Part shown: positions 29,972-39,443 of the stretch, piece by piece
Position numbering within the stretch: position 1 is the first letter of the stretch
How the letters are laid out: every line of letters begins with the position of its first letter
DNA from: Acidithiobacillus caldus ATCC 51756
Lineage (GTDB): Bacteria > Pseudomonadota > Gammaproteobacteria > Acidithiobacillales > Acidithiobacillaceae
Direction of reading: 5' to 3'
Length of the DNA stretch: 64,000 bases
NCBI RefSeq assembly: GCF_000175575.2
Contig: NZ_CP005986.1
Coordinates: forward strand, 2,437,001 to 2,501,000
The notes under the pieces: generated by a model
What the model was told of the DNA's origin: nothing
The model's database searches: none
Seen by the model: the letters and a program-made list of their open reading frames with translations, nothing else
Program-made: the position numbers and the translations under genes

Positions 29972-30823
29972 TCAACTCGGGGCCAACTGCCCGTCGCGCG
30001 CCTGCGTGCTCATTTCCTTGCGATAGCGACTGAGATCCTTGGCCGTGCGGATGGGGGTCTCCAAGAGGGTCGAAAGGTTGCGCAGGATGCCATTGACCAC
30101 CTTGCCTTCCCAGATGCTGTCGAAGTGGATCTGGGTGTCGAGCCAACGCTCCAGCCAGCCCGGATCGGGTAGATGACTCTGCACGCTGTCCTGGGGATAC
30201 ATTTCCTTGTTGACGTGCAGATTGGTGGGATGCAGGGCTTTGGCGGTCTTGGTATTGGCCATGAGGACGCCGATCTTGGCGAAGGCCAGACGGGCCTGAT
30301 CGCCGATGCGGTCGATAGCCCGGCGCATGTATTTGAGGTAGATTCCGGCGTGGCGGGCTTCGTCCTTGGACAGGGTCTCGTAGATGGCCTTGATGACGGG
30401 CTCGGTGTGCCACTGGGCCGCTGCCTTGTACCAGTGCGTCAGGCGGATCTCGCCGCAGAAATGGAGCATCAGGGTCTCCATGGCTGGGGCGGGGTCGAAC
30501 TCGAAGCGCACCCGGTGCAGTTCCTCTTCGGTGGGCACGTATTCGGGCGCAAAACGGCGCAAATACTCCATGAGCACCAAGGCGTGCTTCTGTTCCTCGT
30601 AGAACCAGATGGACATGAACGCGGAAAAATCCGAATCGTTGCGGTTGTCCCGCAGAAACATCTCCGTTGCCGGCAGCGCCGACCACTCGGTGATGGCGTT
30701 CATCTTGATGGTCTGCAATTGTTCATCGGTGATGAGCGCAGGATCGAAGTCATCCCAGGGGATGTCCTTTTCCATGTTCCAGCGCGCAGCCTCAAGGGAT
30801 TTGAACAATTCCGGATAAAGCAT
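29972..30823 (-). CDS. ferritin-like di-iron protein, acyl-ACP-desaturase type
   Basis: 283-residue soluble, mostly helical protein. It has two EExxH/DExxH motifs in the acyl-ACP desaturase arrangement: FYEEQKH (Glu77, His80) and SKDEARH (Glu155, His158), plus Glu125 and a Glu at 46 or 54 as further candidate iron ligands. That supports a di-iron oxygen-activating centre; a fatty-acid desaturase role is plausible but substrate and electron donor are unknown. The ATG at 30823 has GGGAGGT upstream; a TTG at 30832 lies too close to it. Confidence 0.7.
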   Translation of the reverse strand: MLYPELFKSLEAARWNMEKDIPWDDFDPALITDEQLQTIKMNAITEWSALPATEMFLRDNRNDSDFSAFMSIWFYEEQKHALVLMEYLRRFAPEYVPTEEELHRVRFEFDPAPAMETLMLHFCGEIRLTHWYKAAAQWHTEPVIKAIYETLSKDEARHAGIYLKYMRRAIDRIGDQARLAFAKIGVLMANTKTAKALHPTNLHVNKEMYPQDSVQSHLPDPGWLERWLDTQIHFDSIWEGKVVNGILRNLSTLLETPIRTAKDLSRYRKEMSTQARDGQLAPS

Positions 30824-30977
30824 AACGCACAACCTCCCGGTCGATGATTCGCGGACAGGCCGACGCTCCCGAACCTGGTCGACTGCCCTACTTCGGGCCC
30901 CACCGGCCCTTTACCGGTATATTGTACGGCAACGCACGAAAAAAGTATGCCTTCAGGCTGCGTGGCGCGTGCTCCCT

Positions 30978-31283
30978 TCAGCAGGAATCGGGGCGACAGA
31001 GCCAGGCGTCTTTGACCTGTCCGGCCGCGTCGAGGCGCAGATGCACCTCGCCGCTCTGGCGCAGGCGCTGAGCAGCGGCGGCACCGTAACCGACGAGTTC
31101 CTCAAAACTGACCTCACAGCGCAGGTCGAGGTCGTCTCCCACGCGCCGCGGATCGCTGCAATGGCAGTGCGCGCCCTCACGCAGGGGGAGGCCGCCGAGG
31201 CTCGTGAAGCTCGCCAGGAACTGGTGCGTATCGAGGTAATCCAGGATGCGGTCCAGCACCACCGGATCTTCCCATATCTCCAT
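30978..31283 (-). CDS. hypothetical protein, 101 aa
   Basis: Small soluble acidic protein starting MEIWEDPVVLDRILDYLDTH, with AHCHCSDPRR and a Cys near the C terminus (LCRPDSC). GGAGG lies just upstream of the ATG at 31283. It is divergent from the second nuo cluster across a 134-base gap. I do not recognise the family. Confidence 0.6.
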   Translation of the reverse strand: MEIWEDPVVLDRILDYLDTHQFLASFTSLGGLPLREGAHCHCSDPRRVGDDLDLRCEVSFEELVGYGAAAAQRLRQSGEVHLRLDAAGQVKDAWLCRPDSC

Positions 31284-31347
31284 CGTCGACCTCCTTGTCG
31301 TGGACGACAACATCGGCGAACCCGGACGGGCCCGGGATCCCGTGTCC

Positions 31348-31375
31348 TTGCACTGAGGGGTTCGCGGACTACACT
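31348..31375 (+). promoter_or_regulatory. putative promoter of the second nuo cluster
   Basis: TTGCAC at 31348-31353 and TACACT at 31370-31375 are 16 bases apart, 42 bases upstream of nuoA2. The -10 hexamer TACACT also occurs in the putative promoter at 48484. The -35 matches the consensus only in TTG. Confidence 0.4.
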
Positions 31376-31417
31376 TCTTACTGTAGCGCATTTTTATGGC
31401 GACAGGAGGTCGAGCCG

Positions 31418-31777
31418 ATGGTATGGAGCGATGCGGCGCGTGTGGGACTTTTCGCACTCCTCGTGGTCCTCATTCTCGGCGCCCTGTTGCTGCTTGCCCG
31501 GCGTCTGGGTCCGCGCCGTGTTGGTCAGAATCAGGACATCCCCTTTGAGAGTGGGCTTGGTCGTGGCAGTCGCTCCCATCCGCCCCTGCAGGTGGCCTTC
31601 TACCTGTTGGCGGTGTCCTTTCTAGTCTTCGAGTTGGAGGGCGCTTTTCTCTTCGCGTGGGCGGTGGCTTTTCACACGCTGCCCGTGCGGGCGGTCGTGG
31701 GTGGCTTGATTTTCCTGCTCATCCTTGCCCTGGGCTGGGTCTATGAGTGGCGCATGGGAGCTCTGCGATGGCACTAG
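31418..31777 (+). CDS. nuoA: NADH-quinone oxidoreductase subunit A (Nuo-2)
   Basis: 119-residue, three-helix subunit. The conserved loop is [21 protein letters not shown], so the family cysteine of PYECG is Ser here, while [12 protein letters not shown] keeps the acidic membrane pair. AGGAGGT at 31404-31410 supports the ATG at 31418. It opens Nuo-2 and overlaps nuoB2 by ten bases, as in the first cluster. Confidence 0.93.
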   Translation: MVWSDAARVGLFALLVVLILGALLLLARRLGPRRVGQNQDIPFESGLGRGSRSHPPLQVAFYLLAVSFLVFELEGAFLFAWAVAFHTLPVRAVVGGLIFLLILALGWVYEWRMGALRWH

Positions 31778-32256
31778 AGCGGGGTCCACTGTCGCTGTTG
31801 GCGGGCAAGCTGGACGAACTCATCGCCTGGAGTCGGGCGGGATCCCTGTGGCCGCTCAACTTTGGCACCTCCTGCTGTTTCATCGAGATGGTAGCGGCCG
31901 TTACGCCGCGCCACGACATCGCCCGCTTCGGCGCCGAAGTCCTGCGCTCGTCGCCGCGGCAAGCCGACGTGCTCATCTGCTCCGGCACGGTCTTCGCCAA
32001 GATGGCTCCCATGATCGTCGAGATCTACGCCCAGATGCTCGAACCCAAATGGGTCATTTCCATGGGATCCTGCGCCAACTCCGGCGGCATGTACGATGTC
32101 TACAGCGTCATTCAGGGCCTGGACCAAATCCTGCCCGTGGATGTCTATGTGCCCGGCTGCCCTCCCCGACCCGAAGCCCTGACGGACGGTCTGCTGCTCC
32201 TGCAGCGCAAGATCCGCCAGCGACCGGCGCGGGTCGTTGCCCGTGAGGAGGCCTGA
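31768..32256 (+). CDS. nuoB: NADH-quinone oxidoreductase subunit B (Nuo-2)
   Basis: 162-residue subunit with all ligands of cluster N2: Cys36-Cys37 (GTSCCFIE), Cys102 (GSCANSGG) and Cys131 (PGCPPRP). Electron transfer to quinone should therefore be intact. The ATG at 31768 is chosen for the family start; an in-frame ATG at 31747 lies deeper inside nuoA2. The stop overlaps nuoCD in TGATG. Confidence 0.95.
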   Translation: MALERGPLSLLAGKLDELIAWSRAGSLWPLNFGTSCCFIEMVAAVTPRHDIARFGAEVLRSSPRQADVLICSGTVFAKMAPMIVEIYAQMLEPKWVISMGSCANSGGMYDVYSVIQGLDQILPVDVYVPGCPPRPEALTDGLLLLQRKIRQRPARVVAREEA

Positions 32257-33953
32257 TGCTGCTGGCCGAAGCGCTGCAAAAGGAGTTCTCGGCCACCCCG
32301 TTTACCGCTGCCTGCGACGATTGTCTCGACTTCAGCCTCCCGACCGCCAACCTCAAGCCCTGCCTGCGCTATCTGCGCGATGACTGGCGCAGCCCCTATC
32401 GCTGCCTGTGGGATCTCACGGCCATGGACGAGCGGCCCTCTGGCGGTGGCTTTACCTTGATCTATCACCTGTTCAACTACGCGGTGGGAGAGCTCCTGCG
32501 CCTGCGCGTGCCGCTGCCTGCGGGGCAGGAGACGGCGCCATCGCTGACGGACTTATACGCCAATGCCAACTGGTACGAGCGTGAGGTCTATGATCTTTTC
32601 GGTCTGCGCTTTGCCGGACACCCCGATCTGCGCCGCATCCTCCTGCCGCCGCAGTGGCGGGGCCACCCGCTGCGCAAGGAGGAGGCAATCCGTGCCACGG
32701 AACGACCGCCCATCGTCATCGACCGTGAACACCTTCAGGAGCGCCTGGGTGAGTACCAGCGCAGCCCCGACGGCCAGGCCCTGGACGACGGGGAGACCAT
32801 GGTGCTCAATGTCGGCCCGCACCACCCCGGCACCCACGGTATCCTGCGCTACATCCTGCGCCTGCGCGGTGAGGAGATCGTCGCCGTCGATCCGGACATC
32901 GGCTATCACCACCGTGGGGTAGAGAAGATTGCCGAGGGCCACAGCTATCACAATTTCATCCCCTACACGGATCGGGTGGACTATCTGGGTGGGGTCTTGG
33001 GGGAGTGGCCATATCTGCGGGCCATCGAGAAGCTGGCGGCCATCCACGTGCCGGAGCGCGCCGAGGGTATCCGCACGCTCCTCGCCGAGCTCTGTCGGAT
33101 CAGCTCGCATCTGGTGTGGTTGGGTAGCTACGGCAACGATCTCGGCACCATGGGGCCGGCCTTTTATGCCTTCCGCGACCGGGCTTGGCTACTGGAGCTC
33201 ATGGAGCGCTTCACCGGTGGGCGTCTGCATCCGCAGTTCTTTCGCATTGGCGGGGTGGCGGACGACCTTCCCGAGGGCTGGCGCAGCGATCTGCTGGCAC
33301 TTTTGCGGCGCATCGAGAAGGGTCTGCCGGACAGTGAGCGACTCACGGTGGAAAACCCCATCTTTCGTGCCCGCACGGAAGGCGTCGGCGTGGTCACGGC
33401 GGAGCAAGCGGAGCGTTGGTGTGCAACGAGTATCCTTTTGCGCAGCACCGGGCGCGCCTTCGATTTGCGCAAGGCCGCGCCCTACGGGCTCTACGACCGG
33501 GTGGATTTCGAGGTGCCCGTAACCACGGCGGGCGATGCCTGGAGCCGCACCTGGCTGCACATCGCGGAAATCCGCGAGAGTATCCGCATCCTGCGGCAGC
33601 TGGCCGATATCCTTCCGGAGGGGCCGACCCTGGCGTGCGATGCGCCCCTCGCCCTCATGCCCAAATCGCGAACTTTGCTGGATATCGAGACCCTCATCCA
33701 CCACTTTGAGCAGATGGCCGACGCATTCGGTCCGCCGCCGGGATCGGCTCTGGGTCTTGGGGAGTCTGCGCGCGGACTGCTAGGCTACTTTGTCGTCAGC
33801 GACGGCGGCCCCAAGCCCTACCGCCTGCGGGTACGCACGGGTTCCTTCGCCCACGTGCAGATGATCACCGAGCTTGGCCGTGGGCTCAGGCTGCCCGACT
33901 TCATCGCCACCATAGGATCCCTGGACTATGTCCTCGCCGACCTCGATCGCTGA
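32256..33953 (+). CDS. nuoCD: fused NADH-quinone oxidoreductase subunits C/D (Nuo-2)
   Basis: 565-residue fusion of the 30- and 49-kDa subunits. The NuoC part (1 to about 165) has NANWYEREVYDLFGLRFAGHP; after a linker, the NuoD part begins near residue 183 with VLNVGPHHPGTHGILRYILR and ends DYVLADLDR. The quinone-site His of the GPHHPGTHG loop is present. The fusion resembles E. coli NuoCD, while the first cluster has separate genes, so the two clusters are of different lineages rather than a recent duplication. Confidence 0.95.
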   Translation: MLLAEALQKEFSATPFTAACDDCLDFSLPTANLKPCLRYLRDDWRSPYRCLWDLTAMDERPSGGGFTLIYHLFNYAVGELLRLRVPLPAGQETAPSLTDLYANANWYEREVYDLFGLRFAGHPDLRRILLPPQWRGHPLRKEEAIRATERPPIVIDREHLQERLGEYQRSPDGQALDDGETMVLNVGPHHPGTHGILRYILRLRGEEIVAVDPDIGYHHRGVEKIAEGHSYHNFIPYTDRVDYLGGVLGEWPYLRAIEKLAAIHVPERAEGIRTLLAELCRISSHLVWLGSYGNDLGTMGPAFYAFRDRAWLLELMERFTGGRLHPQFFRIGGVADDLPEGWRSDLLALLRRIEKGLPDSERLTVENPIFRARTEGVGVVTAEQAERWCATSILLRSTGRAFDLRKAAPYGLYDRVDFEVPVTTAGDAWSRTWLHIAEIRESIRILRQLADILPEGPTLACDAPLALMPKSRTLLDIETLIHHFEQMADAFGPPPGSALGLGESARGLLGYFVVSDGGPKPYRLRVRTGSFAHVQMITELGRGLRLPDFIATIGSLDYVLADLDR

Positions 33954-34425
33954 ACGCCTGCCGCCGTCCGTCCGGCGGGAGCTGGAAGCGCACCTGCGCC
34001 AGTCGCCACAACGCGCTGCGGCCATCAGCGACGTATTGCGTCTCCTGCAGGAGGCTCTGGGATACATCGACGACGAAGCTCTGCATTACGCGGCGGACTG
34101 CACCGGCCTGACCCCGGTACAGGTGGAGGAGCTTTGCAGTTTTTACCCCCTGGTCCTGCGTCGTCCAGCGGGTCGCCATCTGTTACGTATCTGCGACAGC
34201 GTCGCCTGCCACCTGGCGGGCGCCCCGGAGCTCGTGCGGCGGGCCGAAGCCATCAGCGGTGTCCGCCTGGGTCAGGTAGCCGGGGCTGGTCACTACAGCA
34301 TCCTGCCCCACGTCTGTCTCGGCTTGTGCGACCGGGCGCCGGCCGTCCTCGTGGACGGACGTGCCGTGGGGGGATTCAGCCCTACGGCTCTGGAGCAGTT
34401 GCTGGCCGAGTGGGAGCAGGGCTGA
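33928..34425 (+). CDS. nuoE: NADH-quinone oxidoreductase subunit E (Nuo-2)
   Basis: 165-residue subunit with the N1a ligands Cys89-x4-Cys94 and Cys130-x3-Cys134. The motif here is VEELCSFYPLVLRRPAGRH rather than ATFYTMY. It overlaps nuoCD by 26 bases and nuoF2 by TGATG. Confidence 0.93.
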   Translation: MSSPTSIAERLPPSVRRELEAHLRQSPQRAAAISDVLRLLQEALGYIDDEALHYAADCTGLTPVQVEELCSFYPLVLRRPAGRHLLRICDSVACHLAGAPELVRRAEAISGVRLGQVAGAGHYSILPHVCLGLCDRAPAVLVDGRAVGGFSPTALEQLLAEWEQG

Positions 34426-35678
34426 TGCAATTGCTCAGCCGCTACTTTGGCGCAGAAGACCCGGCGGATCTGGATCGCTATCGCGACGATGGTGGCTATA
34501 CGGGTCTGCAACGGGCCCTGGACATGGCGCCCGCCGAACTCATCGCCGAGGTGGAGCGCTCGGGCCTGCGTGGTTGTGGTGGCGCCGGCTTTCCGACGGG
34601 CGTCAAATGGCGTCTGCGGGGTGTCGACGCGCCCACGCCGCGCTATCTCGTCTGTAATCTGGATGAGACGGAACCTGGGAGTTTCAAGGACCGCGCTCTG
34701 CTTTTGGGTGCCCCGCACCAAATACTCGAGGGTATGCTCATCGCCGCCCACGCCCTCGGTGTGCAGTATGCCGTCGTCTTCATCCGAGGCGAGTATGCCG
34801 AGGGAGCTGCAGTACTGGAGCGCGCTCTTGCGGCGGTGCGCGCGGCCGGTCTCCTGGAACTGCCGGGCGGGGCTCTGCGCCTGGATATCCACCTATCCTT
34901 GGGTCGCTACATCTGTGGCGAAGACTCCGCCATCCTCAACGCCATCGAGGGGCGTCGGCCCAATCCGCGGAAAAAACCGCCCCACATCGCGCAGCAAGGT
35001 CTTTGGCTGCAGCCCACCACCGTCAACAATGCCGAGACCTTTGCCCAGCTGCCCGGAATTCTCCGTCTGGGCGTCGATGCCTGGCGCGCCCTGGGCGTCC
35101 ACGATGGGGTGGGTACCAAGCTCTACAATGTCAGCGGCCCCGTGCGCCGCCCGGGCGTCTTTGAGTTGCCCATGGGAACCACCCTCGCCGAGATTCTGGA
35201 AACCCACGCCGGCGGTGCCCTCCCGGGACGGCGCATCCGTGGCGTGCTGCCGGGAGGGTCGTCCACACCCTTCGTCCTGCCCGATAAATTCCACACCCCC
35301 ATGCACTTCGACGCCATGGCCAAAATCGGCTCACGGCTGGGCACGGGTGGCGTCATCGTCCTCGACGATGGCCACTGCCCTGTGGATTTTCTCCTGGCCA
35401 CGACCCGGTTCTTTGCGCGCGAGTCCTGCGGTTTCTGTACACCCTGCCGTGAAGGTCTACCCTATATACAGTGGTTGTTGGAGCGCATCGAACAGGGGCT
35501 TGGTACCATGGCCGATATCGACAAGATTCGCAGCCTCGGGGCAGAAATCGCCCCCAACAGCTTCTGTGCCTTGGCACCCGGTGCGCTCATGCCGGTGCTG
35601 TCGGGACTCGAAAGTTTCCACGAGGACTTCCTTGCCCACGTTCGGGAACACGCCTGTCCCTATGGGAGGCGGCCATGA
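34425..35678 (+). CDS. nuoF: NADH-quinone oxidoreductase subunit F (Nuo-2)
   Basis: 417-residue NADH/FMN subunit. [11 protein letters not shown] (dinucleotide/FMN loop), GRYICGEDSAIL and cluster N3 ligands Cys335, Cys338, Cys341 and Cys381 are all present, so NADH, rather than ferredoxin or F420, is the expected partner. The start at 34425 overlaps the nuoE2 stop. Confidence 0.95.
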   Translation: MQLLSRYFGAEDPADLDRYRDDGGYTGLQRALDMAPAELIAEVERSGLRGCGGAGFPTGVKWRLRGVDAPTPRYLVCNLDETEPGSFKDRALLLGAPHQILEGMLIAAHALGVQYAVVFIRGEYAEGAAVLERALAAVRAAGLLELPGGALRLDIHLSLGRYICGEDSAILNAIEGRRPNPRKKPPHIAQQGLWLQPTTVNNAETFAQLPGILRLGVDAWRALGVHDGVGTKLYNVSGPVRRPGVFELPMGTTLAEILETHAGGALPGRRIRGVLPGGSSTPFVLPDKFHTPMHFDAMAKIGSRLGTGGVIVLDDGHCPVDFLLATTRFFARESCGFCTPCREGLPYIQWLLERIEQGLGTMADIDKIRSLGAEIAPNSFCALAPGALMPVLSGLESFHEDFLAHVREHACPYGRRP

Positions 35679-37966
35679 CAGCGCATTTTTATCTCGACGG
35701 CCGGGCGATTCCTTTCGTAGCGGGGCAAAACGTCCTCGAGGCCTTGCTGGCCATGGGGCGCGACCGCGATGTTCCCTACTTTTGCTATCATCCGGCCCTG
35801 GGCAGCCTGGGCGCCTGTCGCCAATGCGCGGTCAAGTTCTATCCCCACGACGACCGGCACCCGCCGAGAGTGATGATGGCCTGTCTGCTGCCCGCCAGTC
35901 CTGGCCTGCAGCTCGTCACGGCAGAGGCCGATGTCGAGCGGGAACACGCTGCCATCAGCGAGCTGTTGATGCGCAACCACCCCCACGATTGCCCGGTCTG
36001 CGACGAGGGTGGCCAATGCCACCTGCAGGATATGACGGTGCGGGCTGGCCATCGCCTGCGCACCTACGAAAACCGCAAGCGCACCTTCCGCAGTCAGCAA
36101 CTGGGACCCCTCATTCGCCAGGAGATGAATCGTTGCATCACCTGCTATCGCTGCGTACGCTTCTACCAGGACATAGCCGGGGGCGAAGATTTTGGTGTGT
36201 TCGGATCCCGCGACCGGGTTTTCTTTGGTCGCCTGCAGGACGGCGCACTGGAAAGTCCCTTCGCCGGCAACCTGGCGGAAATCTGTCCGACGGGAGTATT
36301 CACGGACAAGGTCTATCACGCCAACTACCTTCGTCCCTGGGATCTGGAGACGGCGCCCTCCGTCTGTCCGCACTGCAATCTCGGCTGTAATACCGCACCG
36401 GGAGCTGCCCGCGGACGCTTGCGGCGCGTCCGCCAGCGACCCCATCCCGACATCAACCCCCATTTTCTCTGCGACCGCGGTCGCTACGGTTTCCGCCACA
36501 CCGCCCATCGCCAGCGACCATGGACCAACCAGCTGCGCGGGCGCGATGTGGACAGCGATGCCACCTTGGACCATCTGGCGGACATCCTTGCCCAAGGGCA
36601 GACGGCCTTCCTTGGCTCACCCCGCGCCGACATTCTGGCCAACCTCGCCTGGCTCGCCCTGGCCGATGCCTATGGGGCGCCTTTCGCTGCCTTTTCCGAC
36701 CCCTGGCAGGAAGCTCTGGCGCGGGAGATTCTTGCCCTGCCCCAGGCACCCTCACTGGCGGAACTTGCCAAGGCCGAACGCATCCTGATCCTGGGTCAGG
36801 CTCTGGAACTCTCCCCCAGTCTGCGTCTGCCCGTGCAGGCGGCAGTGCGGGCGGGCGCGCACCTGACCCTGGCTTCGGTTTTGCCTACCGCTCTGGACAA
36901 ACATGGGCAAGTGCAACGCCTGCGTCCCGATGGCTTTGTCGATGCTGCCGGTGCGTGGTGCCGGGCCCTGCCCTCGGGCAAGCGTGCCGTCATCCTGGCC
37001 AGCGCCGACGCTCTGGGGCCTGCGGGCGTACACGTCGTCCGGCGCCTGCAGGAGGATCTGCCGCCCGGGACCGGGGTCATCGTCGCCCACACCGCGCCCA
37101 ATCTCGGCGGTGCCGCCTTTTTTGCCACCGATGGCCAGAGCGCGCGTCTGCGCGAAGCCGTGGCTATTGGGCGCTGTCGCCATCTTCTGGCACTGGCGGC
37201 GGATCCTCTGGGCGAGGATGGGGACGCCCCCTTCTGGCGTCAGCGCCCTCCGGAGCTACAGATCAGCCTGCTGGATCATCTTCCCACGACCACCTACGGG
37301 GAAGCGGACCTGCGCCTGCCCATGGCGGCGACGGCGGAGCGGGACGGGGTGTTTCTCAACTACGAGGGACGTTTTCAGGCCTTTGCCAAGGTCTATCAAC
37401 CGGCCCGGGAGCAGCGCCAGTGGGACCCCAGTCGCAGTGCTTTCCCCCTACCCGCAGGCGGCATGCGTGAGGCGATGGCCCTGTGGGAGCCCTATACCCT
37501 GGCCGAGGCTCTGGCGCAGCGCGGGGATCGTCTGGAGCGTTTTCGCCAGCGCTTTGCCTTCTATCGGCACTACCTCTGCCCCGAGCTTCCCGCCCCTGGT
37601 GATCCCGGCGCCTTCCTCCCCGACGGTCTGCGTGCCCGTTTTCGTATCGGTATCGTTCCCGTCCCCCACAGCGGCAGCGGGCGCTGGTGGCTGAGCGCCA
37701 ATCACTGGTATGGCGACGAGGCGCAGGCCCGCTTTGCTCTGGAGCTGCAGAGTTTGGCGCCGGTTCCCGGGGTGCGTTTGGCACCGGGACAGACCGAGGC
37801 GCGCGCCCTGCTCCTCACCAGCCGCGACGGGCAGGTCCGGCGTTTTCCCGTCATCGAGGTGGAGGGTATGGCAACCGACGTGCTGGCTCTGGATCCTGCC
37901 CAGCTCTCGGATCTCGGCTACCATCCCGGTGAGCGCATCGACGCGCGCGAGGAGGTGGCACCGTGA
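35675..37966 (+). CDS. nuoG: NADH-quinone oxidoreductase subunit G (Nuo-2)
   Basis: 763-residue subunit. Fe-S sites: CYHPALGSLGACRQC, the His/Cys site HPHDCPVCDEGGQC, CITCYRC and the N7-type CPHCNLGC with a later Cys in HFLCDRGRYGF. The remaining molybdopterin-like domain is more divergent from the first-cluster copy than the Fe-S part. The start overlaps nuoF2 (ATGA) with GGGAGG upstream. Confidence 0.94.
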   Translation: MTAHFYLDGRAIPFVAGQNVLEALLAMGRDRDVPYFCYHPALGSLGACRQCAVKFYPHDDRHPPRVMMACLLPASPGLQLVTAEADVEREHAAISELLMRNHPHDCPVCDEGGQCHLQDMTVRAGHRLRTYENRKRTFRSQQLGPLIRQEMNRCITCYRCVRFYQDIAGGEDFGVFGSRDRVFFGRLQDGALESPFAGNLAEICPTGVFTDKVYHANYLRPWDLETAPSVCPHCNLGCNTAPGAARGRLRRVRQRPHPDINPHFLCDRGRYGFRHTAHRQRPWTNQLRGRDVDSDATLDHLADILAQGQTAFLGSPRADILANLAWLALADAYGAPFAAFSDPWQEALAREILALPQAPSLAELAKAERILILGQALELSPSLRLPVQAAVRAGAHLTLASVLPTALDKHGQVQRLRPDGFVDAAGAWCRALPSGKRAVILASADALGPAGVHVVRRLQEDLPPGTGVIVAHTAPNLGGAAFFATDGQSARLREAVAIGRCRHLLALAADPLGEDGDAPFWRQRPPELQISLLDHLPTTTYGEADLRLPMAATAERDGVFLNYEGRFQAFAKVYQPAREQRQWDPSRSAFPLPAGGMREAMALWEPYTLAEALAQRGDRLERFRQRFAFYRHYLCPELPAPGDPGAFLPDGLRARFRIGIVPVPHSGSGRWWLSANHWYGDEAQARFALELQSLAPVPGVRLAPGQTEARALLLTSRDGQVRRFPVIEVEGMATDVLALDPAQLSDLGYHPGERIDAREEVAP

Positions 37967-38925
37967 GCGTGGTCTGGACTGCCCTGGGTATGGTACTGAC
38001 CATCCTCCTGCTCCTGGGATTGGCAGGCTTTCTGGTCTTTGCCGAGCGGCGGGTGCTGGCCCTCCTGCAGAATCGCTGGGGTCCCAACCGGCTGGGCCCC
38101 CTTGGTGTTGGCCAAGCGCTGGCCGATGCCCTCAAACTCCTGAGCAAGGCCGATTTTCTGCCAAGCTTTGCCGATCCCTGGCTGTACCGCCTGGCCCCCC
38201 TGGTGGTAGCCTTCAGCGCCCTGGCCGCCTTTGCCGTCGTGCCCCTCGACCCCCACCTGTCCTGGGCTGGGGACTGGCAGATTGGCCTGCTTTTCCTCCT
38301 CGCTCTGAGCTCCCTGCACGTTTACGGGGTCTTCCTGGGTGGCTGGGCCTCGGGCAACAAGTTTGCCCTGTATGGCGCCATTCGCGCCGTTGCCCAGCTG
38401 GTGAGCTATGAGCTCCCCATGGGACTCAGCCTGCTGGCCATCGTGCTTCTGAGCGGTAGCCTCTCCCTCGTTGGCATCGTCACCGCCCAGTCGCTGCCCT
38501 ACATCCTGCTCCAGCCCCTGGGCTTTCTCATCTTCCTCATTGCCGGCATGGCCGAGACGGAGCGTCTGCCCTTTGATCTGCCCGAGGCCGAGAGTGAACT
38601 CGTCGCCGGCTACCACACGGAGTACGGCGGCATGCCCTTCGGCTTTTTCTTCTTGGGGGAGTATGTGAGCCTGGTACTGACGGCGATCCTGACGAGCCTC
38701 CTGTACCTGGGCGGCTGGCATGGGCCTTGGGCACCCGGCTGGCTCTGGCTGCTCGGCAAGAGTGCGTTGCTCATCTTTTTCTTCTTCTGGCTGCGCGCGA
38801 CCCTGCCACGGCCGCGTTACGATCAACTCCTGCACCTGGGCTGGCAGTGGCTCCTGCCGCTGGCCCTGGTAAATCTCATGGGCACGGCAGTGGTGGCCGC
38901 CGGACTGCGCTGGGGATGGCTATGA
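37963..38925 (+). CDS. nuoH: NADH-quinone oxidoreductase subunit H (Nuo-2)
   Basis: 320-residue membrane subunit starting at GTG 37963. It keeps AERRVLALLQNRWGPNRLG and the acidic quinone loop GMAETERLPFDLPEAESELV. It is about 20 residues shorter than the first copy, mostly at the ends. It overlaps nuoG2 and nuoI2 by four bases each. Confidence 0.94.
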   Translation: MSVVWTALGMVLTILLLLGLAGFLVFAERRVLALLQNRWGPNRLGPLGVGQALADALKLLSKADFLPSFADPWLYRLAPLVVAFSALAAFAVVPLDPHLSWAGDWQIGLLFLLALSSLHVYGVFLGGWASGNKFALYGAIRAVAQLVSYELPMGLSLLAIVLLSGSLSLVGIVTAQSLPYILLQPLGFLIFLIAGMAETERLPFDLPEAESELVAGYHTEYGGMPFGFFFLGEYVSLVLTAILTSLLYLGGWHGPWAPGWLWLLGKSALLIFFFFWLRATLPRPRYDQLLHLGWQWLLPLALVNLMGTAVVAAGLRWGWL

Positions 38926-39443
38926 GGCCGGTGCTGCGCTCCTGGATCGTGGGTTTCTGGACCACCCTGCGCCAGCTGGGTCGCTGGCCGGTGACCCTGT
39001 CCTATCCCGAGGAACAGCCGCAACTGCCGCCGCGCTGGCGAGGCCGCCCGGTCCTGACCCGCGATCCCGACGGCGATGAGCGCTGTGTTGCCTGTGAGCT
39101 CTGTTCTGCGGTCTGCCCCACCCAGTGCATCGAGCTCGAGGGCGACGACCGCCCCGACGGACGCCGCTATGCCCGCACCTTTCGCATCAATTTCAGTCGC
39201 TGCATCTACTGCGGACTCTGTGAGGAGGCCTGTCCCACCTTGGCCATTCAGTTGTTGGAGGAGTTCGCCTTCGGCAAGGATCGACGGGCCGATTTCGTCT
39301 ATCACAAGGCGGCCCTGCTCATCGATGGACCGGGCAAGCATCCGCACTATCGCTATTACGACCACGCCGGCGTGCGTATCGAGGCGGCAGCCGAGGTATC
39401 CGCCCGCGCCGCGCCGCTGGACCCCCTGGACAATCGCCCATGA
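38922..39443 (+). CDS. nuoI: NADH-quinone oxidoreductase subunit I (Nuo-2)
   Basis: 173-residue ferredoxin-like subunit with CVACELCSAVCP and CIYCGLCEEACP for clusters N6a and N6b, after VTLSYPEEQPQLPPRWRG. The ATG at 38922 overlaps the nuoH2 stop; an in-frame ATG two codons earlier is possible. Confidence 0.93.
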   Translation: MRPVLRSWIVGFWTTLRQLGRWPVTLSYPEEQPQLPPRWRGRPVLTRDPDGDERCVACELCSAVCPTQCIELEGDDRPDGRRYARTFRINFSRCIYCGLCEEACPTLAIQLLEEFAFGKDRRADFVYHKAALLIDGPGKHPHYRYYDHAGVRIEAAAEVSARAAPLDPLDNRP

